The position numbers were made by a program, and so were the translations under genes. Below, piece after piece: positions 33,300-46,139 of a stretch of DNA of 64,000 nucleotides (position 1 is its first letter; every line of letters begins with the position of its first letter). Source of the DNA: Chelonoidis abingdonii. Taxonomy: Eukaryota > Chordata > Testudines > Testudinidae. Under the pieces are notes generated by a model. It did no database searches, was not told the origin of the DNA, and saw nothing but the letters and a program-made list of their open reading frames with translations. The stretch is from NCBI RefSeq assembly GCF_003597395.2, contig NC_133777.1:59929253-59993252 (forward strand). Direction: 5' to 3'.

Positions 33300-35204
33300 G
33301 CAAGGGAATCATCATATTTTGTGAAGTCAGAGACTGCTCAGCTTTGTTTCATAGTCCTCAAATCTACAGCATTTGAACAAAAAAACTTCAAGGTGTACTC
33401 CCAACATTAATATATAGATTGTAAGTAACAAATAAACCTTAATATACTTGTACTATGCAAAGCAGAGTCATTAAGAATAATTATATTAAAACATTCCAAG
33501 CCCATTCAGAACATCTGAATATACAGTGGGGAACAAAAAACAAACAAACCAACCCTATTCAGCACCTAGAGTCAAGATGGGTGAGGAAATATCTTTTACT
33601 GGACGAACTTCTGATGGTGAGAGAGAAGTTTTCAAGCTTGGACAGAGCTCTTCTTCAGGTCACCAACAGAGATTGGTCCAATAAAAGATACCTCTTCACC
33701 CACCTTGCCTCTCTACTATCCTGCTGGAACCAACAAATGCATATTTAGCACCTACTCACTCCCGCACCTCTTTAAAATGTAAATGCAGTGCCCTTAAACT
33801 GCTGAGGACAGCAAGCTAGTTTAGTGTAAAGACTGCTCTGTGCAGCTGTACCACAGACAAATATCAGTATGACAAACACCTGTGACCTGCAAGTTCTACC
33901 TAACAGATTCCACACCTGATCACCACCTGATGACAATCACTGATACAGTACTTCCATTGCCACAGCTGCTAACTAGGAGGAGGCAAAAAATCTCAAAAGG
34001 GGGAATAGGAGGATGGGCATCTGCTACAAATTACAATACCAGAGGATTGAGTAGAGAATATAAATTCTCTACTATATTTGTAGAAAGCCTCCAGGTACTA
34101 CTGTATTCAAAAAAAGAGACCACAAAATATATTTGATTGAAATATTACTGTAACTAGAAGAGAAAACTAAGCTTAATGCATGCTTTTGTGTACAAAAACC
34201 CAAGGGTAAAAATGCCCTGCACTTAGCACTGTCACTAAATGACTGTAATTTAATTTCCCTGGAACCCATTAGCTTTCATGAAAGGAAAATGAAAAACAGA
34301 TGAGAGCAATTCTTTGGTGTGAGCAGAATTCATTTAATATAATACCTGGGAAGAAATCTAACTGTATCAACAGATATGGTATATCAGATCAGCTCTCAAA
34401 TCCTTCAGACTGCAGATAGACTGCTTTGATTTAGCAATAAATAGGATGGTCAAATCTGAGGTCTCCTCAATTATGAATCATTACAATCTTCTTCTTAAAA
34501 ACAATTTTGTAAAGATCTAGAAAACCTTGGAATTTTTTTTGTTTATTTAAGATATTCCCAAATATTTTAAAAATTGGAAATTTAAAAAAAAGTCACAATT
34601 GTTTAAACAAAAAGTCTTTAGATTAGGTTGCAAAAACAAGTAAAATGTAAAATTACCTGGAAACCAATGAACAACTTCATTTCATTTAAGCCTGAAACAG
34701 CTTAGAATTCAATTCCTTTTCTATTGTGAACATCAAGATACCTCAAAATGAAATTAGGAATTGACTATTTTTTGTTACTCTATAGAATAGTTAAACAAGC
34801 AATAAAACACAATGGTGCATATGAAGTCACTATACCATAGGAAAACAAACATTTTTCAAGAAAAACAGGTTTTAGCCAAAATAATGTTTCAATCTCAAAC
34901 ATATATAAAACTTTGAACACAAAGACTAGTATTTTTTTAAAACACTGAATCATGACTAAAAATAGCTCAGTATGGATTAAAATTACAAAAAATGTTGGCA
35001 TGCTTATTTTAGATTTGGAGAAGGATGAATCAGTACCCAAGTGTCAGTGAGAGATTATAAATTTGACAAACCAATTACTTAGTTTCATAAAAATCTGGGG
35101 CACTGTAAAGCCTAAAATGCCTTCCTAGAATCAAGATGCAGAGGTCAACAATAATGGAAATAAACAGGTTTCTACTTAAAAACCATTCCATAGTTAGGGC
35201 AGTT
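33300..35204. other. Intron-like sequence with one repeat segment
   Basis: AT-rich, no exon recognised apart from the repeat at 33568-33735. Confidence 0.5.
33568..33735. mobile_element. Penelope-type/retroelement 3' tail, second family
   Basis: AGATGGGTGAGGAAATATCT, TTTACTGGACGAACTTCTG, GGTGAGAGAGAAGTTTTCAAG and GAGCTCTTCTTCAGGTC, followed by a partial inverted echo ATTGGTCCAATAAAAGATAC, CTCTTCACCCACCTTGCC. This is a widespread sauropsid repeat tail (recalled). The two halves are inverted copies of about 30 bp. Confidence 0.55.
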
Positions 35205-36335
35205 TACTTTTCACATAAGAACAGCCAGTGCAGATCAGACCAGTAAATTGTCTCTGACAGTGATTAATGCCAGCTGTGTAAAAATAAGGTGCTAGAAACC
35301 CTGTAGTTAGGGAATAACCTGTCAATAGAGGATGTTTCCCCCTAACCTGATAGACTAGTAGTTGGTTTGTGCCATAAAGCATGAGGGCATACTCTCTCTC
35401 TCTTTTTTTTTTAATTATTATAATCATCTACTGTAAATGTAGATGTTATTTTGAAGTCTGCCAATCTCTTGGCCTTCATAATATCAGGAGAAAATACGTT
35501 CCATAAGTTAATTATACATTGCGTTAAATTACCTACTACAATTTGAAATTTTCCGCCCTTCAATTTTACTGACTATTTCCTTATTCTTGTAAGTTAAGAA
35601 AGGGTGGAATAGGATAGGGAGTACAATCCATTTACATAAATGGCATTATAAATATTTTCAGGGTTTTTTCTTCATCCCAATATTTTCTGTCCAATCCCCC
35701 CTTTTATTTGTTTGGCCACTGGGCATTGATTACAAGTTTTCAAGTCGTTGCCTGCAGGGATACCCAGGTATCTTTTCTGAGTTGATATAGCTAACTTATA
35801 ACCCAGTAACATCAGTGTAGACTTCAAATTAATCTTTCTAATGTGCATTACGTTATTGAATATCACATATCATGTTGCTCATTAAATATGGCTTTATTAG
35901 GTTAATCAAAACTAGAGATGACAGTGAGGAACTTCAGAAGAATCTAAATCATTTTGGGACATCTCCAAATTTTGTCACCTAATTATTCACCCCTTTCTCG
36001 AATCCCTATAGCACAGTCTTAGCATGGAGTCTTGGGGCACCACACTTAACATTCTGTCATCTTGAGAATTGCCTATTTACTACTCCTCTCGTTCTGTCTC
36101 CACACAATTTCTAATCCATGCTTGAACTCCATTTCTCTCCACAGAACCATTTAATTTCTCTAATAGCCTCTAGTGAGGGACTTTGCTAATGGCTTTTTTA
36201 AAGTCCTAAGTTATATTCATCTTTACCCACTATTTTGTCAACCTTCTCCAGATTGGAGAGGTGCTATTTTCCTGAGAAAAAGCCCTGCTGGTTTGTTCCC
36301 AACATTAATGCTCATCTAGATGTCTTATTTTAAAA
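35205..36335 (+). repeat. Long, old, non-coding interspersed repeat
   Basis: Several blocks match a sauropsid repeat that I recall: CACATAAGAACAGCCAGTGC (35214), ACGTTCCATAAGTTAATTAT (35497), GGAGTCTTGGGGCACCACAC (36027), TCTAGTGAGGGACTTTGCTA (36170) and CTTTTTTAAAGTCCTAAGTT (36193). They occur in one orientation over 1.1 kb. The class is not assigned and no ORF is preserved. The copy is highly diverged. Confidence 0.5.
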
Positions 36336-36362
36336 TAGATATATAAATATCCGTTAAAAAAG

Positions 36363-36478
36363 TTAACCATTTATACGATTAAAATTATGTCATTTAATTG
36401 GTTAACCGATTAAAGGGAGATGGGCTGGGGCCGCTCCAGCCGGCTAGCCCTAGGGCTGGGGGTTAACTGGTAAGACTA
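36363..36478. mobile_element. Short GC-rich repeat fragment
   Basis: GTTAACCATTTATACGATTA, AATTGGTTAACCGATTAAAG then GCTGGGGCCGCTCCAGCC and GGGGGTTAACTGG. The recurring GTTAACNG motif and abrupt GC island suggest a non-autonomous DNA transposon fragment. The family is not identified. Confidence 0.35.
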
Positions 36479-36921
36479 ATAATGTTTTTGCTAGAGTGCT
36501 ACCAAAGAAGAAAAGGTTAGAGATATTTTAACTGCTTGCCATATTTGGTTCCAAATCACCCCAAAGCGCCTTTTTGAAACACATATTATTCTTCCTGGGC
36601 TGCTGAAGTGCTTAAATCTTTGTAAGCCAAAGCACAGATTTACAATAAAAATTAGGTATACTAATTTCACAGATTTGAAAGAACACATTGGCAGCAGAAG
36701 CATAAAGCAATCAAGAATGGTGCCAACACTGCCATGCATATAAACCTGTATAGAATGAGGCAATCAGAAGTCCATTAAGATAGCTAAATGACTTTTAAAA
36801 AAATTCAGAATAAATCCAAAATCCACTGTCTGCTGATCACCCATTTAAATTTGTGACATAGTGCCATCTGTAGATACATTGACTGCCCCTTCTAAAACTT
36901 CCTGGTAATTGGCTTCACTAA

Positions 36922-37540
36922 GGGTACGTCTACAGTACAAAATTAATTCGAATGTATTCTATTCGAATTTTCTGAAGCGATTTTATACATTCAGTGTTGT
37001 GTGTCCCCACTAAAGTACGTGAATTCGGCAGAGTGAGTCCACAGTACCAAGGTTAGCATCGACTGTTGGAGCGCTGCACTGTGGAAAGCTATCCCACAGT
37101 TCCCGCAGTCCCTGCCGCCCATTGGAATTGTGAGTTAAGCTCCCAGTGCATGATGGAGCAAAAACATTCTTGTGGGTGTTTCTAGATGTGCGCTGTCACT
37201 TGCTCCTCCCTCCGTGAAAGCTACGGTAGACGCTATACTGCCAGCAGACTGTGCAGCATGGTGCACCACCTGTCTCCTGGTACTATGAATTCACCCCGCA
37301 ATGTCCTCTCGTCTTTCTATCTACTCTTTTATCTAACCATTTCCCACCTTTTTTTGGCTACTGTGAATCTAGCAGCACAGCTTCTGCCGCAAACTCTGCT
37401 CTCCCACTTTTGCATCGCAAGCTGCAGAAGGCAACAATTCCCTGACGTTTTTTGGCCATCGTGAACTGAGCCACACAGACATAGAAGGGGGTGGACCTTC
37501 GTGCATACTGTTAAAATTCGCATGTTGGTGCAAGCAGACG
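36922..37540. mobile_element. Harbinger element, left end only
   Basis: TAA (36919-36921) is followed by GGGTACGTCTACAGTACAA and AATTAATTCGAA, a Harbinger terminus of the GGGTATGTCTACACTA type. Inward it shares ATTCGGCAGAGTGAGTCC, GGAGCGCTGCACTGTGG, AGCTATCCCACAGTTCCCGC and CCCATTGGAATTGTG with the ends of the 2703 and 58048 elements. No inverted right end is found, so the 3' boundary is a guess. Frames inside are composition-driven. Confidence 0.7.
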
Positions 37541-38708
37541 TCAGTTTAACAAGGCTCTTTCTCACATAACTGGGAAAAGAACTAACTTTCTTGTGAATAT
37601 TTTTCTAGAATGTAAAGTAATTAAAACATTAAATATTGAATAAGCAAAGATTAGCTCTAAATGGTGCTACATTATGGCCCGTATATTTTATTCTAATTTT
37701 GTAGAGTATAAATCTATATGATACTAATGGCATACAGAGATACCAAGAGGATTCACTAGTTTCACATGAAATACAAGGAATGGCCTCTTTTTCACACTGA
37801 CAAATCAACAGGATAATTCTGGAATTCATTAGTGAGGAACACTAACTGATCCAACATAATAGCTTTATTTCCTCTGCAAAACACTTCAAAATATCTAAAT
37901 GAATATGGAAATGCATCTTTCTGTGGCAAATTGTTCATTATTGAATCATTATAAACTCTTGTTAGACAAAATTTCTCTCTTTTGCAATGTACAAGATCAT
38001 TAAAGTGTTTGAGAGCTCCATCACAAAAGACAGTGGTACTTTATAATCCTCTATCTCTCCAGGCAAATATGCTTATGGCTGAATGTAATAGACAAAACAA
38101 CAACATCCCCTTGACATATAATTCTTTCCTTTTTAATGGTGCTTTTAAGTGTTGACAGCAATGGTGAAATATGATTTTGCTCTTTCTACTAGTTTTAACT
38201 ATTTCAGTCATATTACTATGTTGTAATAGACACCCATTTTGAAGCATAGATCTCAGAGTACAGTCCCCTTTAATCTAGTCAAATCTTTCAAACAAGCATG
38301 TCAAGCTCACATTCTCAGTGCAACTCTTCCTTTCCTCCCCAAATCACGAAATATCTAAACTGCAACCTTTTAGAATAACTTTAATCTATGTTATAAATGC
38401 ACATCTTTGTGTGTGCAACTGCTAACTACAGTAGCTCACAAAATGGATTGGCTTTTGTGGGTAGAATGGCTCTGCAATTTGGGAGATTCTCCTAACCAAG
38501 AACAAACTATTGTTTACTATCTAGTCAATCTAACATCACAGTCTAAGAACTGTAACTTTAGTTGAAAGATCTAATTTTTCATTTTTATTTAAGGTAAGAG
38601 ACAAAGAAGCCCAACAATTCAGGTACCAGTACTGAGTAATGAAATCCTTTTCACCATATGTAAGTAACCTTTTCATTTCCTTCTAGTATTCAACATCTCT
38701 TTAGTTCT
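37541..38708. other. Intron-like sequence, no gene seen
   Basis: AT-rich, no recognisable exon or repeat. Confidence 0.5.
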
Positions 38709-39942
38709 CCTGGGAGAATTCTGTGCCACTGCAAGTGAGCATAATCAATGAGCTGTGCATATTTTTAATTTTTTGCGCAGACAAAAACTTCTGCTGAAAA
38801 GTTGCTGCAGTTCCACCTTTTGCCCGCCCGAGGGTGCTGTGGCGATAGATCACAGCAGCAACTCCCAGCAGAAAATAAGGTCTGCAGTTCTGCCTTTTTC
38901 CCACCAGAGGGCATTGTGATGCTAGAACATAGCAGCCGCTCCCAATCAGCTAGGGAGAGAAAGAGCCTGCCTTCTTCACAGCGTCTTTCTGGCCAGATCA
39001 GGAGACAGGGACTATGGGGAGACAGATAGTGTGGGGCTGCTGGGGGAATCAGACGAGGTTCATAAGGGCTAGTGGGGGAGGACAGACTGAGACAGGGACT
39101 GAATGGGAATGGAGACGCAGAGCTACAGGGGGCAGGGCCACATGGGCAGAGAGGGAGGGGGTACAGAGCTACAGGGGGAAGGGAGATGGCTGAGTGGGGG
39201 CACAGAAACACATGAAGACGGGGAGGGGATGCAGAGACATAAGGACAGCAGGGTGGCTGAGTGGGGGCACAAAGGCACATGGGGATGTGGGAAGGGTGCA
39301 GGGCCACACAGGGACGGGGGGTGGCTGAGTGGGGGCACAGAGACACACGAACAGGGGGAGAGGGTGCAGGACCACATGGGGATGGGGGGAGTGGGTATCT
39401 GAGTGGGGTGGAGGGATCCATGTGCTTGACTAAATAGGAGAGCCGAGGGATCAGCGAGGGTCTGCATGGGAGACGCTCCCTAACAATCCCAATCCACCCA
39501 CCCCCACCCCCCAAAAAACTTGTTCCATACTTTTCCCACCCATACACAACAACCCTCCAATAACAGATCCTTCCCAGCAATTATTTCCCTCTCCCTCGGC
39601 TCCTCTGTTAGCCCTGACTCCCCCACAGCTTTTGCACCGCTTCTGGGGTGTATAGGAAATATGGTTCTGTATTGTAGTTTAAATGAATTATTATTCTTCA
39701 GAGTTCTGTATTGATATACCTAGTAAGGAATGAATTTGTCAAAAAACCACTGTCTGAATTTTTTTTGTTGTCTGTACTGGTACAGACATACTTGCTGACA
39801 GGTATTTTGAAATAAATGTCCAAAAATAATTGAAACTGATGCTATTATACAGTATTATTTTGAATAAAATATGCAGAATTTTGCAGAAATTGAAAATATC
39901 GTGCACAGAATTTTTAATTTTGTGGCGCAGAATTCCCCCAGG
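38709..39942. mobile_element. Non-autonomous hAT-type element with G-rich tandem core
   Basis: The left end CCTGGGAGAATTCTGTGCCAC and right end (reverse complement) CCTGGGGGAATTCTGCGCCAC are 21-bp inverted repeats with two mismatches. Beyond them, AATTTTTTGCGCAGA and AATTTTGCAGAAATTG keep the symmetry. No clean 8-bp target duplication is visible. No transposase is encoded. Frames of up to 271 codons on the minus strand come from the repetitive core. Confidence 0.8.
39100..39420 (+). repeat. ~68-bp G-rich minisatellite
   Basis: TGGCTGAGTGGGGGCACA recurs at 39187, 39254 and 39323, giving periods of 67 and 69 bp, with a worn fourth unit near 39395. Each unit also contains CACATGGGGATG-like and GGGTGCAGGACCACA-like blocks. 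Confidence 0.85.
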
Positions 39943-42055
39943 AATACTTCAGACTTCGTTAGTTAAAATTCACAGTGAAGAGGCATGGTACACAGAGTTG
40001 CACCTTTTTTCCCTTGCCATGCAAACAAAGTGAAGGTAAATTGTTTTCTGTGAATTGTGCAAAACAGACAATCCTGCTGGCATATTTTTAAATACTATTT
40101 TATGGCTCTGGGATATACATTCATGCAGATGAGCTTTAGTATATGTTCTATGGACAGACAGAAATTAAAGACAGTAGTTCTAATGGAGGCAAAACCAATG
40201 AGAAGCATTAGCTGTAATGCATTACAAGAATATTTTAGTCCACAGCTGTTACAAGCAAGTGATTGATATGCATACCTCTTACGATTCATTTAATTCCCCC
40301 TCCAAAGCAATCTCAATGGAGGCTTCTTCTCAAATCTGTACTAATGATATAATTCCATTATGTTTAATAGAATCATCTAGTCATCTACAGTAAAACTGAA
40401 AAGCTAGGATGATACAGTGAGGCCAATAATTTCTGCAGTTATTTAAAATTCTACATAGTTTAGGAAATGGTGATTCAAAACCAAACATGAGGACACAAAG
40501 TCTGTCCCTCTTTTGTACTACAAATCAAAATATAGTTCTGCTATATATAATAATTTAGCAGAAATAAAGCAAACAAAAACAGTAAAACATGTGACTTGGC
40601 AGTCATATGTACCCTTGACTGGTGTTTTGCTCAAGCCATAAATATATTTAAATGTTTGTCTCTTTTCAGCCTGAGGCAAAAAAAATTGATTTTGTTATTT
40701 GAAAGAATAAGGGAAAAATCTTTGTTTTCTAGCATGTTAATAGCAAGCCGCAAACTTTACTGATTTCACTGATCTTCAAATTAACACCACTGATCTAGTG
40801 ATATGGACTATATATTCTCATATATACACATACATATACACAGTTATTTTAAAACCACACTATTATATTCTGAGATTCATAAGTAAGATTTAAAAGGATA
40901 ACTGCTTTTAGCAATAGATGCATTCTGCTATCAGCCTGTGTCTGCTTCTACACTTTGCAGATGATTAAAGTAGTAAACAAAGACAAAGACAGAGCGAAGT
41001 AGAAAGATTTCCAGAAGAAATTGCAGACCACCAGGATCTGGATTTAGTTAATCCACTTAGATTACCATGGCTCTGTCTTAAAAGGACAATGCTGAAATCA
41101 CAAAATAGGTCACATACAAAAGAAACAAAATACATAACTAAAACAATGTCAACTTTACAAATACAAAGCAAATGTACAGAACCATCTCTAAATTTAAGGC
41201 ACAAACTAGACAGCATTAGCCCCAAGACATTGCTCTGCCGAAGAGTAAATATTTGAAATTGATGTTTTTAGGCCACAAGTTCAGAGAGGGGAAAAGACAA
41301 CCATCAGTACATTAAAATGTTCTAGCAATAGTGGTATCCAAGCAAGAAAAACAACTTGTTTAACAGCTAGACTGATAACATGTAGCTTTCTTCGCAGTTT
41401 TGACATTGTTCTCAGTTTCAAAAACAGAGGGTGGGGGAACCACAGGCATAGAAACAGTAACAGCTGGAGTTACTGTATGTATGTAAATCACTGCATATTG
41501 AAAGGAATCTACACTGTATGTTACAAAGTCAATTTTGCTAGAATATCAAATGCAAATATCACCAAAGACAATGACATTTGAAAAGAGACTGTGCAAGCAA
41601 ACAAGGACAACAATGAAGTGTTAACTGGAGAACAACCTACAAAAATATGCAATTCAGTGTTCTACATTCTTAGAAATTGACATCTAAATATTGCAGAAAG
41701 TGCATAAGAGTTACTCAATTTCTTTACCGCAGAAAAAACAAAACTAGTCTTTAGAAGTGTTTTGTCTTCCAGACTGTAAGAAATCATCTTACCCACAGCT
41801 TTCTAGATCAACTATCTAAAATAGTGGCACTTCAACCTCTTTCCAAAATCACGGATAATGTCCCCGTGTTAAGAAAACCGCATTTTTATGCAACTTACTC
41901 TGTGAATAAAGACTTAGATAGCAAACCACTGTTTCCACGAGAAATGCAGTAATTTCCAGGTGCTTGATATGCCAGGCCTAGACAAGGGGATGAAAAATGT
42001 CTCTTTCTGACCAAAGAGGCTTTGAGGAGCTACTCACAAAGAATTACCGACTTAC
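39943..42055. other. Intron-like sequence, no gene seen
   Basis: Sequence downstream (in gene orientation) of the 42056-42158 exon. No further exon of the same gene is recognised here. Confidence 0.5.
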
Positions 42056-42158
42056 CCATCAGATTTGAGTTCATGAAAGGTGTCGGGGACAATCCTTCAT
42101 GGGGCCCTAATCGACTGTCATTCAAGTGATCACCATAATGAGGGCTGTCTGCAAAACC
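42056..42158 (-). CDS. TCF12: TCF12 (HEB) coding exon, N-terminal region
   Basis: On the minus strand a polypyrimidine tract and CCTTAG acceptor precede, and a GTAAGT donor follows, a 103-nt exon open in one frame. It starts GGT TTT GCA and ends on the first base of a codon. Its translation includes [18 protein letters not shown] and [15 protein letters not shown], matching the N-terminal transactivation region of the class I bHLH E-protein TCF12 (human has [18 protein letters not shown] as I recall). TCF4 and TCF3 differ clearly here. TCF12 binds E-boxes as homo- or heterodimers in the nucleus. The bHLH domain is encoded by exons outside the window. Neighbouring exons are not found within 20 kb on either side, so flanking sequence is probably TCF12 intron. 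Confidence 0.92.
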
Positions 42159-45100
42159 CTAAGGAAAAAAAAGACCAGAGTATTAAACAGATTATTTGGC
42201 AGCCCTGCTAATTGAGTGTAATGACACTCTCCTAATTAAATGTATAGCATTGCAATGGTCATTCATCATAAAGTTGGCTTTCATGTCTGAATATCTTGTG
42301 CAAAACACACTCTGCCCATATTTCATACTGTTTATCTCCTCTCCCCCTCTCATCTGAAAAGAAGCTGCATCATTTTTCAACCTAATAAGTTGTGTTTCCA
42401 TGGATAAAGTTTCCAAAAATTAAATAATATAGAAGTATTACAATCTGTTTGCAGCTAGAGCACTATAGCTTCTCCTGAAATGTACAGTGTTAGGCTGAAA
42501 TTATGACTGACATGAGTTTAAAGATTACTGTTCACATCTTCAAGCACCAGGTATAAGGTCTGGTATGAGGAGAAAATGTATTCCAGTGAATGAGAAGAGG
42601 AAATACCACTCCCCCTTTGAAGGCTAAATTAAGGTTACAGATTAATAGGCATTTTAGTGCTATCAAGCACTAAATGCCACTGCTCATCTACAACAGGTTT
42701 GCTTACAAGAACTGATTAAGCTGAGACACCCAGCTCTGCCACCTGTCCTGCAAACAAGCATTGAAAATAAAAGGTTATTTGCACCCTTTCTAATATTAGA
42801 GTAGCTAACCTAATATACTTGGAAAGATGACTCATGTGTAAACAGGAAATACCAGCTTATCTGATAGCTTGCTCCAGAACCATGAAGAGAACAAGGAATG
42901 GAAGTAGCAAACCCCTTAATGTTTCAAGCTGCATATATTGTTCCATTAAGGCAATTATTCAAATTTCCTTCCATGTAGGTAAGAATGCTTTCATCTTTTT
43001 CAAACAATATTGAGCCCTAACTAGGAAAATGGTGTTAGCCACACAGACTGGTCACACACATATCTGGTTAAAGGATTACACAACCAAAAATATATTAAAT
43101 AGGACCTTGCTCTCAAAATTGCATCTGCTTCATAATCAAAGTTTTGCACAATATTCAGTAAAATCTTGTGTAACTTAAAGTGTCTGGCTACTCATTTGTT
43201 TAAATTTCCTCATACTAAATGCTACACAAACTTAAAGCAGAGGCCCAAGTAAGGGAGGAAAACTGCTCAGGCTCGCAGCAACCAGAAACCACCCAGAATC
43301 CCCTGGGACTATAAAATCATCAATCACTGAACATTTATCATTTTCCAGACTGCAGGCTCACATTCAAGATGACATTAATGGGGCTGAAACAGGCCTCACT
43401 ATCTTTGCAGCCGTGCTGTCAGTTCAACCAAAGGGCTAGTAACTGAGGGCTAAATAACTGTCAAATCACTCCAACTGCTTATGGATGCATGTCACAACTC
43501 CTTCTGCTATTCTGCTTTAAAAGTAATCTTCTGGGAGTCCCAACTCCCAAATGAATCTTTGGCTCATTTTATCTACTTCAGAATCAGTGATACACATGTG
43601 ACAGACATTCAGAAAGAATCTTAGTGACATTTACAACTTGGTTATGACCATAAGGGTGTCCTGTGGTAACCATGACCTAGCCCCGTCTGTCAGATAGGCA
43701 GCATGTAGCAGCAGCTGCCCAGGAAATGGAGCGGCTTGTAGCTAAGGTCACCACATGTGGTTTATTTTTGTGTTGAAATGAAACAACATATTAAATGTGC
43801 CAAATGAAGAAACAAAAGATTTTACACATGATATATGGTCTATGCAGTAATCTCCAAGATGCTTAGTTTACTGTTTAATTCATCAGCTTGTGATCAGACA
43901 TTGAAAAAAAATCCCAGTAAAATTGATATCAAGTACACAGAAATCAACCACCATTTTACAAGACAGCACTTAAATAAGTTTAAAAGAAAAGAAGAACCTG
44001 ATAAATAAATTATTAATAAAGACATTCCATATGCTAAGATAGAGAAAAAGCAGCAACATAGGCCAGATCCAGAAACATTAAAGAAAAGTCTTTTTAGGAT
44101 TTAAGTATTCCATCTTTGGTGCAGGCAGAATACACTTCTAAAGCAAGACTCATTTCACCAGTCAACATAATTTGGGTTCTCTTAGATAGCATAAGAGCGA
44201 CAAATCCCTATCCAATACCCAGGGCTAACTGCCCTAAAGAACAAAAAGTTAGTGTTATAATCTAATACTTTTAGGGATTTTGGGGGGGAGGGGTGTAGGG
44301 GAGAAAGAGAATTAAACAATTGTACTGGGGGTGGGAATTTACATGAATGGCAAATCTTTTACTCTCCTCCCATCAGTACTGCAGTAAAAGTGATTCTTCA
44401 GATTTCATTTCACATATTTATTTATTTATTTGACTTAGTTTCCCTTCTATCACGAGCCACCATCTGATTACAAGACTCTCAATCATATTGTTATAATACA
44501 GTTGTTCCTAATCAGTTCTGAGTTGTTCTAAAAGGGTTCTTCCAAATATTAAATGCCATTAGACATTCAAAAGTTTATTTCAAAAGTGTTCATATGCATC
44601 CACACACCACTGATGGAGTGGTCTACGTAAGCTAAATTAAAATTAATATTCATTGAGCCCGATTCTCCATTGTATTGCATATTGTACAGTTATTTACACC
44701 TGTGCAGATATATAACCTGCAACAAATGGCTTTGTCTCCCTCTGCTGGCTAGACCAAGCTACCACCTTTGAGATTAGATATTCAGACACAATCTTAGTGA
44801 CTGGTCCTGGTGCTTCAGCTCAAGTACTAGAGATTTGTGGTTTAAGACCCAGGAATCCTCGGTTCAACCCCACAGATTACTCAGACAGGGCATCATTACA
44901 TGAGTGCAAAGCAGCTGTAAAATGCTACCATTCTGATCCGATAACATTTCACAAATAGTATGCAAAAGAAATCAAGAAAAATGATAAAAGATGTAAAAAA
45001 GAAATTGATTTAAATTAAAACAGAGATATTTTCCCACAAAGTAGTAGTCCTTTATATTTCTCTAGCTGTGTCTAGAATTCCCAGCCTTTAAATATCTGTA

Positions 45101-45190
45101 TATCATTATTCACTTACACAAATTATGTAAAGTTCTATATGTAAGAGCTTTAATCTGTCATGTTGTAAATTGAGAATTCAGATTACTAAA
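42159..45190. other. Intron-like sequence upstream of the TCF12 exon
   Basis: AT-rich, no second exon recognised. It contains one tRNA-like SINE segment listed separately and a G-run at 44281-44303. Confidence 0.5.
44735..44905 (+). mobile_element. tRNA-derived SINE-like segment
   Basis: GGTTCAACCCC at 44861-44871 is a perfect Pol III B-box. The sequence about 40 bp upstream (GCTTCAGCTCAAGTACTAGAG) resembles a degenerate A-box. The upstream CTCCCTCTGCTGGCTAGACC is a motif common in sauropsid retroposons. It does not fold into a convincing intact tRNA, so an old SINE or tRNA pseudogene fits best. Confidence 0.5.
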
Positions 45191-45539
45191 TAAGGGCATG
45201 GCTACACTTGCAGATGTAGAGCACAGCAAGTTAAACCAGCCCTCGGAGACCGAAGCAGGGAAATCGCTGCTGTGTGTTCACACTGTCAGCTGCAAGGGCA
45301 GTGGTGTGGCCACATTTGTGGCACTTGCAGCGGCATTAGGAGTGGTGCATTATGGGCAGCTACCCCACAGAGCACCTCTTCCCATTCTGGCGCCGTGGCT
45401 TGTGGAAAGGGGGCGCGCAGGGTCTTGTCCCAATGCCCCGTCTTGCATCACTTCGCATCCCAGCAATCCCTGCACTTCCATCCACATTTGGTGCCAGTTT
45501 TTGTACTGTGCCCTGTGTCTTCCCTTTCGGTCTGCAGGA

Positions 45540-46139
45540 ATGGATCCCAAACTTGTGAGGAATATGCTGATGCGTCTCGCCAGCACATCACGAATTGCAG
45601 TCGAGTTACTCGTTAAGCTACAAAGTGACAGTGAGGAGTCCTATGATGATGTCGACGCACATAATGCATACAACATAAGATTGCTTGTGGCATTCACGGA
45701 CATGCTCACAACCGTGGAACGCCACTTTTGGGCTCAGGAAACAAGGACTGAGTGGTGGGATCACATCGTTATGCAAGTCTGGGATGACAAGCAGTGGCTG
45801 CAGAACTTTTGGATGATGAAACCCACGTTCATGGGACTGTGTGCTGAGCTTGGCCCCACCCTGCAGCGCAAGGCCACAAGAGTCATAGCTGCCCTGCCGT
45901 TGGAGAAGCGCATGGCTATTGCAATCTGGAAGCTGGCAACTCCACACAGCTACCGATCAGTCGCTAACCAGTTTGGAGAGGGAAAGTCGACCGTTGGAAT
46001 AATGTTGATGCAAGTGTGCAGGGCTATTAATCGTATCCTGCTCAGAAGAACCATGACTCATGGCATAACACATCTGTACTGCGTGGGAGGAGGGAACGAG
46101 ACAATCACAGACTTGTGTATGTCCTGTTATCATATTTAG
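45540..46139 (+). pseudogene. Harbinger transposase, N-terminal half only
   Basis: I place the start at 45540 (MDPKLVRNMLMRL), because it aligns with MEPAEI and MDPAQI starts in the other copies. The frame also happens to be open upstream through the terminal repeat. Shared blocks include TTVERHFWAQETRTEWWDHI, VMQVWDDKQWLQNF, LPLEKRMAIAIWKLATPHSY and RSVANQFGEGKSTVG, the helix-turn-helix-like region of HARBI1 relatives. After about residue 165 the sequence diverges and ends at a TAG, before the IDGTH block. The DDE nuclease domain is therefore absent, and the ~200-residue product could at most bind DNA or partners. Confidence 0.85.

Noticed and set aside
32452..33315. 287-codon minus-strand frame and several overlapping frames
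   Set aside because: They lie in the C-rich minisatellite of a hAT element. Long frames appear on both strands and in several phases because stop codons are rare in this composition. No domain is recognisable.
38765..39580. 271-codon minus-strand proline-rich frame
   Set aside because: Translation of the G-rich 68-bp tandem repeat in reverse. The repeated peptide pattern follows the DNA repeat, and it sits inside a non-autonomous hAT element.
44735..44905. Functional tRNA gene
   Set aside because: The B-box is perfect, but the A-box and acceptor stem cannot be paired convincingly, so a SINE or pseudogene is more likely.
45198..45539. N-terminal extension of the truncated transposase frame into the terminal repeat
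   Set aside because: Related copies start at the M-[DE]-P motif, and the extension is terminal inverted repeat sequence that happens to be open.
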